From Gracilariopsis chorda (Eukaryota > Rhodophyta > Florideophyceae > Gracilariales > Gracilariaceae), in the NCBI GenBank assembly GCA_003194525.1, contig NBIV01000320.1:18422-82421 (forward strand): 64,000 bases of DNA, written 5' to 3'. Below the pieces are notes generated by a model. That model ran no database searches. It was given only the letters and a program-made list of their open reading frames with translations, and was not told where the DNA came from. Numbering within the stretch: position 1 is the first letter of the stretch; the number at the start of each line of letters is the position of its first letter. Positions 46,159-58,821 of this stretch are shown here, one piece after another. The position numbers and the translations under genes are program-made.

Positions 46159-49100
46159 CTCCTCCTCGATTTCCTGTCCAAGACCAAGCCGTTTGAGAAT
46201 TGCATTAACACTGATACGTCCCAATGGCTTGGTGAGTAAATCGGCATCATTCAGCTCACTTGGGACGTATTGAACACTAATCACATTGTCTCTTATGAGA
46301 TCTCGGATAAAGTGAACCTTTACATCAATGTGCTTAGCACGACTAGAAGGACACCTTTCACCACCAGCCCACTCCAATGCGCACTGGTTGTCAGAGTGTA
46401 GAGGAACCAAAGGTTTCATGTCGAAGCCGCATTCCCGTAGCACACGAGCAACCCATACCACTTCCTGTGCAGCCAAAGTCAGAGCATAGTACTCCGCCTC
46501 GCCAGTGGATAGCGCAACTGACGCTTGTTTTCTACCACCATACCAGCAGGTTGCTGACCCAAGTTTAACGATATACCCGGACATCGACTTCCGACTCGTA
46601 GTATCTCCATCGTAGTCAGAGTCCACAAAACCATGCAGATCTAGCGATCCAGGCCTGTAGCATAGCCCATGCTGTCGCGTTCCACACAGGTACCTGAGCA
46701 CACGCTTCACTGCTTTGTGACACCAAGCGGTAGGAGCACTCTGAAAACGAGCCAGGATGAGAACTGGTGTAAGTATATCCAACCTATTACGTAGTGCCAA
46801 GTACAGCAGAGACCCGATCATCTGCTGGTACAACTGCACATCCATTGGTGATTTGTCCTCCTCCATTGCTAGAGATGTGAAGAAGCACTCCACCATAGGG
46901 CTAGGTACTGGCTTAGCGTTCTGGAGACCAAATCGTCGAAGTATACTTTCAATATACAGCGACTGTCCCAGCTTGACACCAAGGAGTTGTCCGGCTGTAC
47001 CTATCTTCCATGACAGCTCCACGCCAAGGTACAGAGTGATTCGGTTCTCAATGCGGAGGTCATAGAGTGTTTTGAGCTCCTCCAACACCGTAGTCCGTTG
47101 CTCCAGCGTTGGCGTGAACACCAGAATGTCGTCCACATATACGAGTATGTAGGCATACATGCCATCTCCAACCTTTCGCTTGAATACGCACGGTGCGCTG
47201 GGTAGTTCCTCAAAACCCAACCTCTTCATGTCTGCTTTGAACTTGGTGTGCCATGCTAGATGAGCCTGTTTCAAACCGTACATGGCCTTGAGTAACTTAT
47301 AGCACTTTGTTGTCAGACCAGGAACACCACGCGGCGACATCACCCACACGTCTTCTTTAAGCTCAACGTTGAGAAATGCAGTCTTAACATCTACTTGAGC
47401 CACATACATCTGAAGACAAAGTGCGACGTACAGGAACATGCGGACCAGGCTAAATGGCACTACTGGCGCATATGTCTCCATGTAGTTCTGCCCGTATGTC
47501 TGGTGATTGCCAACAGCCACAACCCTAGCCTTGAATCTCTCAACTGATCCTTTGGCATCGCGCTTTACGTTTAGAATGACATGAGTAGGAAGAAGCTGAG
47601 AGGCAGGTGATTCATCCTCCTCCCAAGTGTTCTTCTCCTCCAGAGATGTCAGTTCTTCATCAATGGCACTCTGCCAAAGGCTCTGCTCAAGTGGTGTGGC
47701 AGACAGTGCTTCGCCCAGAGTCGGTTCATCACTGGTAGTAATATCCATTTGTGACGTTGCACTACCGGCCATGTACCACCACTTAGCTGGTGCACGTCGT
47801 GTACGGCGAGGATAGCGTGGTTCTGGTTCAGATTCCGCTAAGACATCAGTGTCCGAAGTATGTTGACTAGCACTTGGGGCATGCTCACCACAATTGTCTG
47901 GGTCCGAATCGTCACCAGAAGTATGCTCGCTATCATCTGGATGATCGGTACCGCTTTCAATGCTCTGTGCCGTTGGTATAGGATTGGATTCAATATGTTC
48001 CGTATCACTCTCAATGTCGAACTGGGTGTCCACAGAAACCATACTACCACTCTCAGTATCCATTTCAGAGTGATCTGTGCATTCATAAGTATCATCTGAT
48101 GCACCTTCATCACTCATAACATGTTCCAGAAATGGTGCCCCAGGGAACTTGGACTCGTCAAATGTCACATGCCGAGACTTTACAATGCGTGGAATCTCAT
48201 CACTATCATTGACTAAAACATCATACACACCATGCTCAAGAGTCTGCAAGTACACTCCCTCAAGTGCACGAGACTCGAACTTGGTATCTGGTTTCATCTT
48301 AAGCATGAACGCAGCACACCCAAACACTTTGGCATGCTTCAGGGATGGTTTTGAACCAGTCATCAAAAGGTAAGGGCTGCTTCCAGTTGCTGAGTGATAA
48401 ACCTTATTGCGAACATGTATGACGTGCTTTAATGCGTATGGCCACAAGCACTCTGGGAGACTTGCCTGTATGAGCAAAGCTCGAGCAGCTTCCTCCATAG
48501 TGCGATTGATGCGCTCGGCTATTGCATTGTGTTCCGGAGTATACGGAGGAGAGAAAGAAGTGTCTTGAAGATTGTTGGCAGGGTTCAACTGCAATGCAAT
48601 ATACTCCTGGGCATTATCCCAGTGCACTTTCGCAATGGCCACTCCTCCAAGCTGCTGGAACGTGTGCTCAACTGCATCGAATACAACAGCAATTTCACTT
48701 TTATGGGTCATGAAGCCTAAGAGTGCATACCTTGAATGCTCGTCAAGGAAGGTAGAGGCATATTGAAACCTTTGTGGGAATGAAGGTACAAGGGGTCCTA
48801 GTATATCGGAGTGTACCACCTCACCTACGGCTGATGCTCGGTCGTATTTTCCAGGGAACGGAAGTTTATGCGCCTTACCAAGCATACACGGGCGGCATAT
48901 CTCCTCCATTCCCGACATCTTCGGCACCCCTTCAGCATGTTTGTACACTGACTGGAGGTCGCGCGCATTGATGTGGGCAAGTCGCCGATGCCATAGATTA
49001 GCAATACTGGACTCCGATGTCTTCATGCAATGATCTCCACTAGTTGGTGACGAGGATGTGGTTGGGTTGGTACCTTGCAATATCGGATCGGGTAAGGTGT

Positions 49101-50502
49101 ACAACCCCGAGCGTCAATCGCGATGGCCACTACCGACTACAAAACCATTGTCCAAGGTGAGACGAACTTCACCTGAGCGAAAGAAAGATTCAATGCCCTT
49201 GTCCGCCAAGCATCCTATGGACACCAAATTGTATTCCAGTTCTGGAACGAACAGGACATCAGTCAATCGTAGGTTTGCGTACTCAAATGGCAATATTATG
49301 TCACCCCGCTGCGTTGCACATACTTCAGTATTGTCGGCAAGCATGATGGTTCGAGTTTCTACGTTGTGCAAAGACTCGGGAATAAACGCAGACACCGAAT
49401 GGAAAAAGTGTGATGTAGCACCACTATCGGCATAGGTGTCCATATCACAACTGTCGGGAGGTACGATGGAAGACTTTTCCAGTGCCATACCACATACCTC
49501 AATCTTTGATGAACTACCAGGCGGCTTACTGCAAGACTTGGACGCCCCAGATTTGCTCTTCGATTTGATGTTAAGTTTGTCCAGGATGCTTTTGGGTAAG
49601 TGATTATCTGGGTTATCGTGATTCACATGGCATCTGTCCTTTGTGTGACCATCACGATCACAGAATTCACAGTGATAAGTCCGGTTACTGGACACCACGT
49701 ATGCTCTACCAGTTGTACTTGGCCGATCATCAGAGTCACTTCCATCCCTGATGTGAGTGTGACTGGAGTTTTGGGACACACGTGAACCACCAGAACCTTT
49801 GCTTCTGTTCTTCTTTCGACTTCGCGTACGTCCAGAACTAGAAGAACTGGCCAGACGAGCATTGTACTCATCGATCAAAGTGGTTGCCACATAGTCCCAA
49901 GTCAGTTCCGATATGTCCTTGGTACGGAGTGCAGCAGCCGTGGACTCTAACGAACTGTTCGGATCAATGGAAGCAAGTAGCTTAGGTGCCTTGTGAGACT
50001 CCGGTATAGCAGCATCCTTGCCCATACGGTCTAACTGAGCGAACACTGCCGTGTATTGATCCACATAGCTGGACATGTTCTCACCGCTGTACGACATTCG
50101 GAACAATCGTGTCTGCACTGCAATTCTAGATACAGTCCTATTGGATGCATAACGTCCATCCAAGAGTTGCAAAATACGTGCAGGATCATCATCCACGTCC
50201 ATGACTACGCGTAATGGAGCATCACCACGAGCACAGATGATGATACCACAAGCCTTTTCTCGTTTCGCAATGATACGGGGAGTTGCTATTTCAGTGCCAC
50301 TACCTGCGGTAGTTGTGTCTTGAGTTGAAATATCTGTGGTAGATTGAACCCCAGAGGGATTTGCGACATTCCAGACACCATTAATACGGCATGCAGCACG
50401 GAGACGGTGACGCCACAGCATATAATCATCACCACGCTTACCATGAAAACGAGGAATTTTCATTCCAGATGTGGATTCCGTTTCAACTTCGGAGTCGGAC
50501 AT
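46153..50502 (-). pseudogene. Element A gag-pol polyprotein (one TGA)
   Basis: One frame from ATG 50502 (MSDSEVETESTSGMKIPRFH) to TGA 46153, about 1,450 codons, with a single TGA at 49114-49116. In copy C that codon is CGA, so the change is a C-to-T transition. Order: gag with CCHC knuckle CEFCDRDGHTKDRCH; protease MDTYADSGATSHFFHS; integrase zinc domain LWHRRLAHINARDLQS and CRPC; core Asp (VVHSDILGPL), Asp (VHWDNAQEY) and Glu (EHNAIAERINRTMEE); RT QVDVKTAFLNVELKEDVWV and intact YVDDILVFTPT; RNase H DSDYDGDTTSRKSMSGYI and ALSTGEAEYYAL. The end is LGQEIEEEC-stop. All expected catalytic residues are present; only the nonsense codon disables it. Confidence 0.92.
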
Positions 50503-51274
50503 GGTTCCTATGGGACTAGAACCAAAGAAAAGCAACAAAAGCAACTATGTAGATGCCAAATGTAGCGATATCCACGCAATGTATTGAAGCCGAAAGAGGG
50601 ATTTCAAGGCTTCTGTTACACAAAGAATCAGAAAAACTGGAGCGGAGAAGAATCTCAAACACTCAACAGCGAAAACGTCAGCGGAGACCGTGTAACCAAG
50701 TCTACTACGCTTGTCGAGACGCGTCTCGTAAGCGATCACAGGCAGAGTTCGGGTACTCAACGCCCGGAATATACTCAGAGGACGTACTGATACGAGCCTG
50801 GACACAAATAAAACTTCTTAAGACGGGCGCAGTGGCAGGAGATACTATCCCCGCTACTCTAGAGGTCCGAATCCTCTGGTCCCTGGTAACTCTCTCCAGG
50901 TGAGATGCGGATTCTGCGACCAATCCTGCTCTGCGCACTTCAGAGCGAGGGGCTTTACAATCCGTACGAGACGTCCAAGGGAGGCTAGTAGCTGACGCGA
51001 TAAGCTTTCACCAGTTAACCCCTTCTAGTCGCTTGCCGGAAAATAGCGCGGTCTTCCTTGTGCGCTGAAACAAAGAAGCAGGGATCGGAACAGGCGCAGG
51101 TCGGCTTACCAGAGAAGATGTCTCTGAACGCTTTGCCTACTTTCACCACTGCCACTCGACTTCCACAAGATTCGCTCGCTCGCAACGCAACGCATACCTG
51201 CGCGAAAGAAGAAGCAGTCTTCGTAGAATCCAAAGAGATATTAGTAGAGCGCGACGTCTGCAAAAAGTCGACGC
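50503..51274 (-). other. Element A leader with conserved hairpin and 14-bp palindrome
   Basis: About 770 bp between primer-binding site and gag. At 50830-50886 a block conserved in A, C, B and F forms a 5-bp stem with 7-nt loop (AGAGG-ATTCGGA-CCTCT in the element sense). At 50715-50728 CGAGACGCGTCTCG is a perfect 14-bp palindrome, also present in C. Such elements are candidates for packaging or dimerisation signals. Confidence 0.6.
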
Positions 51275-51289
51275 TCTGGGCCCATAACC
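51275..51289 (-). other. Primer-binding site of element A
   Basis: Minus-strand GGTTATGGGCCCAGA directly after the LTR end TTTCAACA. It matches the complement of the anticodon half of initiator tRNA-Met. Confidence 0.85.
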
Positions 51290-52022
51290 TGTTGAAACGC
51301 ACGCGGGTTAGGAAAACAAAAGGGAAGAAACAACGGGAGGAAGAAGAAACAAGAAAATAAAACGAGGAACGTTTTCAGCATTAGTCGACCAGTTTACTCG
51401 ACAGCAGGCAAAGCCAATCTACATATACCCTACCGCACACACTTCACCGTCGTCGCAGCAAGCGACGGCGGTGGTTGCACCATTACACTACACGTTATTC
51501 GTGTGTGCAGGTGTACACGAAAAGCGCACACAATCTAGAGGGTCACAATTTCAAATAACTAAATCAATCAATGCGGCAAATCCATTGCCAGTCCCTTGAT
51601 CTGGAACCAGCTCTAAAAAATCAACAATTACCATCCTGGCACTCCAACCCCTCCGCGCAGCCCGCAAACGCACATTGTCCCAAATCACCCAATACAGCTC
51701 CCATTCGCATCTTTGGCATTGCAGCACAACCGTCTACTGCGCGCACACTTGGACCAACCACATTGCTCCACTTGTCCATATACGCAATCCAGTACCATAC
51801 ACTCCATAACACTTGTACGGTATACAATGCATATAGCATTTTGCAGTAGCCAACCACATTGCCGTTTCACGTTGGGTTTGAGCAGAGGCGCATATGCGCT
51901 TTTGGAGCGAGGGGCTCCAAAAGTGCCCATCGTCCCCTGAAGGTTTGGTTTTGGACCAAGCTGACACCTTCTGTGGGGGTTGGCCAGGCACTCGACCACT
52001 TGTAGAGTTCAACACTTCAACA
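51290..52022 (-). repeat. Shared LTR: 5' LTR of A and 3' LTR of C
   Basis: 733 bp. On its left it leads into the primer-binding site of A. On its right it joins the pol end of C exactly as the left LTR joins the pol end of A. Palindrome GCGCATATGCGC at 51888-51899. Confidence 0.9.
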
Positions 52023-52777
52023 CTCCTCCTCGAGTTCCTGTCCAAGACCAAGCCGTTTGAGAATTGCATTAACACTGATACGTCCCAATGGCTTGGTGAG
52101 TAAATCGGCATCATTCAGCTCACTTGGGACGTATTGAACACTAATCACATTGTCTCTTATGAGATCTCGGATAAAGTGAACCTTTACATCAATATGCTTA
52201 GCACGACTAGAAGGACACCTTTCACCACCAGCCCACTCCAATGCGCACTGGTTGTCAGAGTGTAGAGGAACCAAGGGTTTCATGTCGAAGCCGCATTCCC
52301 GTAGCACACGAGCAACCCATACCACTTCCTGTGCAGCCAAAGTCAGAGCATAGTACTCCTCCTCGCCAGTGGATAGCGCAACTGACGCTTGTTTTCTACC
52401 ACCATACCAGCAGGTTGCTGACCCAAGTTTAACGATATACCCGGACATCGACTTCCGACTCGTAGTATCTCCAGCGTAGTCAGAGTCCACAAAACCATGC
52501 AGATCTAGCGATCCAGGCCTGTAGCATAGCCCATGCTGTCGCGTTCCACAAAGGTACCTGAGCACACGCTTCACTGCTTTGTGACACCAAGCGGTAGGAG
52601 CACTCTGAAAACGAGCCAGGATGAGAACTGGTGCAAGTATATCCAACCTAGTACGTAGTGCCAAGTACAGCAGAGACCCGATCATCTGCTGGTACAACTG
52701 CACATCCATTGGTGATTTGTCCTCCTCCATTGCTAGAGATGTGAAGAAGCACTCCACCATAGGGCTAGGTACTGGCT
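52017..52777 (-). pseudogene. Element C: RT end and RNase H
   Basis: Minus-strand frame from KPVPSPMVECFFTSLAMEED through DSDYAGDTTSRKSMSGYIVK, ALSTGEEEYYAL and KHIDVKVHFIRDLI to EEEC-stop, nearly identical to element A. It starts abruptly at the B LTR at 52777, having lost the upstream RT including YVDD. Confidence 0.9.
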
Positions 52778-53556
52778 TGTTGGCAGTAGTACCTGTGCTG
52801 TCACTGAAAACCAAATGTTCCGGGGAGCATGGGCTGTTTTAGAGGGTACCTCTGCAAAAGCGCATATGCGCGTGTGCGCGAACCCAACATGAAATTGGCT
52901 TCTGATTGGCTACCGCAAATGTACATATGCAACGTGGTGCGTACAAGTGGTATGGCATAACTGGATCGGTTGGACACACCCACGTGTCCAGCTACTACAG
53001 TGGTCACAGTGTACGTTGTGTGCAGGGGATACTGATGAAGTGGTTGACACCTGGTACAAGTGGTACAGCAGTGGTTGGTACAATGGTAAGGTGCGCATGC
53101 ACTGTCAACAGGTTTACACATGCACGGGTATATTGATGACGTGGGTGTTGTGTGCATTGCCACATGATGACATGGCACTAACACCACAGGTTACGTGCCG
53201 ACTTACCGTGACGTGTTGACTTACCGTGATGTGTTGGCATGTGCTGGCGTGTGTTGGAGTCGTGCATTTGTGCCTTGTCATGGTCATGTGTATGCACGTA
53301 ACTATTACAGAACGTTGGTGCGTTCGTGTGCGTTGGTGTAATGAGGTTGTGCTGAGCTGGCTATGTCATGTTAGATGATGATTGGTAGTATTGAGTGTCC
53401 CTGCTTAGTGGTTGAGGTTTTACTTGTAGTTGGTGTTCCCGCGCAATTCGAGTTTAGAGTGGTATATAAGATGTGCCTGAAGGACCTCCAAGTAAATCCA
53501 AGCTAGAGCTGGCGAACTTCCCTTCCATCCCCTCAACTTCCTTTCAACTTTCAACA
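52778..53556 (+). repeat. 5' LTR of element B
   Basis: TGTTGGCAGTAG ... TTTCAACA. Contains hairpin AGAGG-GTA-CCTCT (52841-52853), palindrome GCGCATATGCGC (52860-52871), inverted CCAAT box (52905-52909) and a TATATAAG promoter element at 53463-53470, about 90 bp before the LTR end. Confidence 0.92.
53463..53470 (+). promoter_or_regulatory. TATA box of element B
   Basis: TATATAAG within the 5' LTR, conserved at 59507-59514 in the 3' LTR. Its place upstream of the LTR end fits the start of the genomic transcript. Confidence 0.6.
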
Positions 53557-53570
53557 GGTTATGGGCCCAG
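53557..53570 (+). other. Primer-binding site of element B
   Basis: GGTTATGGGCCCAG immediately after the LTR. Same site as in A and F, complementary to the initiator tRNA-Met anticodon arm. Confidence 0.85.
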
Positions 53571-54775
53571 ACCCGCTGACCGCTGCCGCTGTCCCTTTCC
53601 CTATCGTCCGTCTCTCGCCGCTCTCCCTCACCGCCGTTCATCCGTTTCGCTGTTGTTGCCTCTTTCGTCGTTGCGTCGGGTGTCTTGATCCCATTGTTGG
53701 TCGGTGTTGGTCATTCTCCTTTGGTTTGCGTTCCTCCCTGAGGGCGTTGTGGTGGTAGTGGTTCGACGTTTACTTCCTATCGTTGTTGAGTTGGGCCTCC
53801 GTTGTTGCCCGTGTTGTCGATCGCTATCTACTTTGTGTGTGACACTCCCCCTATCTTGTGTTTTGGGATCCCCGAGTCGTTTATCGGGTCGTATCCGTGA
53901 GGTCGAGTCGGTCTAGTTTCGAAGTCTGGGCTCCGTGATCGTGTGCTCAGCAGTTGTTTGTTTTTCGTGTTTCTTAATCATCATCTGGTGTCCAGTGCGA
54001 CGAGCGGTTGATCCGGGTTACTTTGGGTGATTCCAGGTATCCGGGGACGTGAGCCTGGCGGCTTGAACCAAAGCGGGTGTACTGTCGAGCGGCTTCCCAC
54101 CGGTCCATTTGGACAGATAACGGTGACGGTCGTTAAGACCTGGTAAGTTCAGCGGGTGCATCTGTGGACGGGGTGCCGTGGCGTACTGCGCTGGTGCGGG
54201 TGATTGAATTATTTGTTTTGATCCTGACTGCGTGTCGGGATTCTTGGGCTGTTGCGAAGGTATTCCATAACGAGCTTTTGATCCGTGCATCTGACCCTTG
54301 GGCGTTTGTGCGGGGAGGCGACGTGGCGTAGGCTGACCTCCTTCTTAGGATCAGGCCGCGTGTGACCTTAAGTGGTTGCACGTTAGCAGCGTACTTTGGT
54401 TGCCATAGTAGCTTCAGTTGCGAGGTCGCGCAAGTTCTTGCAAGAGGCCAGAGAGGGTTATACTTCGTGAAGGCATATCTTGGGTCATTAACCATCCTCT
54501 GGAAGCCTCGTAGAGAGCGACGCATCTTCTCCTTAGACGTAGGAGAGGGAAGACAGAAGAAGACGTCTTGTACCCGGAGCATCTCCGGGGGCCAGGGGTC
54601 CGACACCCTAGGGTAGCGGAGGTAGTTTCTCCCGTCAGTGCGCCCGAATTTGAAGTTTTGTTGTTGTTGTTGTCGTTGGTTTTGTTGTTATTGTTGTCGT
54701 TGTTGCCATTTTTGTACTACTTAAGTGCCGTAGGTCTTTCATCGCAACTGTGCTGTTTGTTGACATCTACCAAGC
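53571..54775 (+). other. Element B leader with conserved hairpin (54587-54640)
   Basis: 1.2-kb leader without a convincing ORF. The block 54587-54640 (CCAGGGGTCCGACACCCTAG, then GGTAGCGG and CCCGTCAGTG) is homologous to the leader blocks of F, A and C and can pair AGGG with CCCT. Confidence 0.6.
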
Positions 54776-57700
54776 ATGGATTCATTCGGTGGCATCAAGA
54801 TTGAAAAGTTGGGCGAGGATAACTTCCATGTATGGAAGCAAAAGGTTGAGTTGCTGCTTGCACTCAAGGACCTCGATGACCATCTTGAATCAACCAGGCC
54901 TACGGACGATGACGAGTTGTCATCATGGAAGAAGAAAGACTCTAAGGCCAGGGCTGTTATTGGTCTCAGCATCAGTGATGAGCATTTGGACCATGTGAGG
55001 GATACCGAGAATGCTGCGGAAATGTGGAAAGCCATTTGCGATGTGTTCCAGCGTAAAACGCTGCTCAACCAAATCAATGCAAGACGTGCCTTCTACACAG
55101 CCAAGATGCGAGATGATGAGAAAATGTTACACTTCATCAATCGTGTTCGTCATCTTGCATCGGATCTGAAGAGCATGGCCGTAGTGGTTGAGGAGGAAGA
55201 CATCGCTATGGCAATCCTATGTGGGCTACCAGACCGCTTCGAACACCTTATTGTCGCTATTGACACCACGATTGGTGATCGTAAACTCGATTTAGAGTTT
55301 GTGAAAAGTCGTTTGCTGCAAGAGGAACAGCGAATGAACGATCGTGCCAAGGAGGAGTCCGGAAGTGACACGGCTTTGGTCGGTGCGCAGTCACGAAAGA
55401 AGTCCATGGTGTGCTACTACTGTGGTAAGAAGGGCTATATCCAGAGAAACTGTTTCAAGAGACAACGTGACGAAGCTAGCAAAGAGCAGAGTGCTGCCGC
55501 AAACCCAGCTGTGCAGACCGATCTCGGCAACGAGAAACGAAGATGTGACAGTGACTCTGACTTTGTTTGTCTCATTGCGACAGGTTCTGTGGAAGAAAGT
55601 ATCAGTGACTGGATCATTGACTCTGGTGCCACCGCCCATATGACGTATGACGAGTCCATGTTTGACAGTTATAGCAAAAGAGAGTCTGCCGGTGTGAGTA
55701 TCGGCAATGACTCGAAGCTGGAGTCTCTTGGTGATGGCAGTGTCCACCTCGATCTCGCTGTTGAAGGGCGTAATAGCAAGTGCCGGTTGGGTGAAGTAGT
55801 GCATGTACCGAATTTAAGGTATCATCTGCTGTCAGTATCTGCGATGTGTGACCTGGGTGCGCGAGTGGTGTTTGACAAAACCAAAGTATGTGTATACAAA
55901 GGCAACACCATGATCGCCCAGGGCCGTCGCATCAAAGGACTGTACTACCTATGTACCGCGATTGAAGTACCAGAAGACATGGACAACGCACTTGTGACTG
56001 ACCTGTCACTATGGCATGCTCGAATGGCTCATGTGAATGTGGATGGTATCAAACATATGGCTCGTAACGGTGTTGTGTCAGGGCTGAATGTGGACTTGAA
56101 TCAATCGATGGATGTGTGTGACTCTTGTGTAGTGGGAAAATCTACACGTGCTCCAACTCCCAAGCAAGGGGGGGAACGGGCTTCGCACCCATTGGACCTA
56201 GTGCATTCGGACATTTGTGGTCCAATCCAAGTAGGTTCCTTGGGTGGTTCACGCTACTTCGTCACATTCATCGATGATCACTCCCGTTTTTGCTTCTTGT
56301 ACATGCTCAAGACCAAGGATGAGGTGTTCCACGTGTTCGTGAAGTGGCGCAAGATGGTTCAAAATCAGAGTGACCGACATGTGAAAACCATCACCGCACG
56401 TGAGTCTGTGCTACATGCGTTACGCACAGACAATGCTGGTGAATATGTGTCAAAGAAGTTTTCACAAGAACTTGAACGTCACGGTATTGAACATCAGCGA
56501 ACGGTGCCTTACAATCCACATCAGAATGGTCTGGCCGAACGGTTCAACCGAACACTCATGGACTTGGTGAGATCGATGCTGCATCAAAAGAAACTGCCAA
56601 AGAGCTTCTGGGCTGAAGCATTGAACGTTGCAGTGTATGTGCGCAATCGAGTCACCTGCAAGGCCCTTCCAAGTGACGTGACACCACTCGAGATTTGGAG
56701 TGGATATGAACCTGACTTGAGCAATCTGCGTGTGTTCGGTAGCCGGTGCTGGTACAAAGTGGTGGACCACAAGCTGAAGAAGCTGGAGCAACGTGCCGTG
56801 GAGGCGATCTTTATTGGGTACACATCTGGATCGAACGGTTATAAACTGTGGGATGCGCAAAAGAAGAAGGTGGTTGTGTCGAGAGATGTGAGGTTTGACG
56901 AATGTAGTGGTTCAGATCAAGGTACTGACCACGTTGATGATGACGACTATGCTGAGATCGACATCTCGGACAAGCCGAAATCAAACATCACCTCCACCTC
57001 TACTACACCCACCGATGCTGCCCAAGTTGAACCCGCTGCACCACATACTCCACCACAAGAAGCTTCAGGCAGTGGCCACGATGAGCTCACAGCTGAGACA
57101 GAAGTTGAGCCAGAGGTACCAGATCCACAACCACTTCGGAGATCCACTCGTGAGCGTAGAGCGCCTACCTCGTGGTGGCGCGGAACTGCCTTACTCACTG
57201 CCAGTGATGACGTCCCATCCTCATACTCCGATGCGGTGTGACGTCCTGATTCAAAAGCGTGGACCAAGGCCATGAACAGTGAGTACGAGTCTCTGATGGA
57301 GCATGACACATGGGAGTTAGTGCCAAGGCCAGCTGACAGCAACGTGATATCATCCAAGTGGGTATTTGTGCAAAAATATGAGGCTGGTGACAACGATGAA
57401 CCGACAGTGAGGTACAAGGCTCGTGTGGTGGCTCGAGGGTTTCTGCAGATCGAAGGTGTAGACTTCTCCGAGACGTATGCACCAGTGGTCAAATTCACAT
57501 CCATTAGAATGATTCTGTCCATTGTAGCAGTGCAGAACTATCATCTGCACCAGATGGATGTGAAGACTGCATTCTTGAATGGCGACCTGGAAGAGACTGT
57601 GTACATGGAGCAGCCGGACGGATTCATCAAACCTGGGAACGAGGACTTGGTATGCCTTCCCAAGAAAGCCATCTATGGGCTACGACAGGCATCAAGGCAG

Positions 57701-58801
57701 TGGTTTGCAAAGATGTACTTGTTCCTCGTGGGTTGGATGGGTCTGAAGCCAAACGTTGCAGACGAGTGCGTCTACACCGGAGAGGTACTGGGAGCGCTTG
57801 TGATCATTGCTCTTTATGTGGAGGCCTTGCTCATTGCGAGTCCAAGTATGGAAACAATGAATCGCGTAAAGCGTGAACTGTCAAAACGTTTTCAGATGAA
57901 GGATCTCAGTGAAGCGCGCATGGTACTTGGGTTCGAGATCCATCGTGATCGATCCAAAAGACAGCTGTACCTGACACAGTCTGCATACACGCGTAAGGTC
58001 TTAGAACGTTTTGGCATGTTGCAGTGCAAACCAATGGACACTCCCATGGACTCCGGTGCTGACCTCACTAAGGTAGAAGAGCCTCTGACGAACATCCCGT
58101 ATCGCCAGGTGATCGGTTGTCTGATGTATCTCTCTGTTGGCACTCGACCGGACATCTCGTTTGCAGTGTCCAAGCTAGCCAAGTATGTCGAGAAACCTGG
58201 AGAGACTCATTGGAAAGCGGTCAAGCGTGTTCTGCGTTACCTCAATGGCACTCGCTCCCTCGGACTTACTTATGGCACCACGACTGATACACAGCTGTAT
58301 GGATACGTAGACTCTGACTGGGCAGGTGATACATCCAACCGCAAGTCCACCAGTGGGTATGTGTTCATGAGGTGCGGTGCTCCTGTGTCTTGGAGCTCGC
58401 GCCAACAGGAAGTAGTTGCATTGTCTAGCGCTGAGGCTGAGTATGTGAGTCTGTGCAGTGGGACGAAGGAAGCGATCTGGCTGAGGCGACTATGGAGTGG
58501 CATTGGCAACGCAAGTGGACTACACGTGGATGAGTCAGTGACGCTAATGGTTGAGCCCACAACTGTGTACGTGGACAACCAAGGTTGCATCGACCTTGCT
58601 CGAAATGGAGTTGTGAACAAGCGTACTAAGCACATTGGTATTCGCTTTCACTTCACCAGAGAGGCTCTACGCGACAAAGCCGTCCAGTTGCAGTACTGTT
58701 CCACGGAAGACATGGTTGCCTATATGCTGACGAAAGCGCTCGGTCGAGTTAGGCTGGCAAGGTTCCGCGGGGACTGTGGCTTGCTCCCCTTAGACCTTTG
58801 A
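54776..58801 (+). pseudogene. Element B gag-pol polyprotein (one TGA, RT active site altered)
   Basis: One frame from ATG 54776 (MDSFGGIKIEKLGEDNFHVW) to TGA 58799-58801, about 1,340 codons, with one TGA at 57239-57241. Order: gag; CCHC knuckle CYYCGKKGYIQRNC; protease DWIIDSGATAHMTYDES; integrase zinc domain LWHARMAHVNVDGIKHMARN with CDSC; core VHSDICGPI, LRTDNAGEY and NPHQNGLAERFNRTLMD; RT QMDVKTAFLNGDLEETVYME; RNase H DSDWAGDTSNRKSTSGYVFM and ALSSAEAEYVSLC. The RT YVDD is YVEA (ALYVEALLIASPS); relative F keeps VDDLIIASPS. At the TGA position F has TCA. So B appears unable to make active RT despite its low LTR divergence. Confidence 0.92.
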
Positions 58802-58821
58802 AGTCAGTGACAGAGGGGGGG
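58802..58821 (+). other. Polypurine tract of element B
   Basis: GTCAGTGACAGAGGGGGGG directly before the LTR TGTTGG. The G-run is the expected plus-strand primer. Confidence 0.8.

Larger units (their letters stand above)
45426..52022 (-). mobile_element. Copia element A, complete, one nonsense codon
   Basis: Two 733-bp LTRs (45426-46158 and 51290-52022, about 3% different by hand count) bound an internal region with primer-binding site, 770-bp leader and a single gag-pol frame. The right LTR also serves as the 3' LTR of element C, so A and C form a tandem that shares an LTR. No matching target-site duplication is seen at the two outer ends. Confidence 0.9.

Noticed and set aside
50860..50886. 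tRNA gene at the GGTCCGAATCC word
   Set aside because: It resembles a T-arm only; no acceptor, D- or anticodon arms can be folded around it, and it recurs as part of the retrotransposon leader.
51058..51360. Plus-strand 100-codon ORF (and its copy at 62680-62982)
   Set aside because: It spans the leader, primer-binding site and LTR edge of A and C on the antisense strand. Both copies exist only because the elements are repeated.
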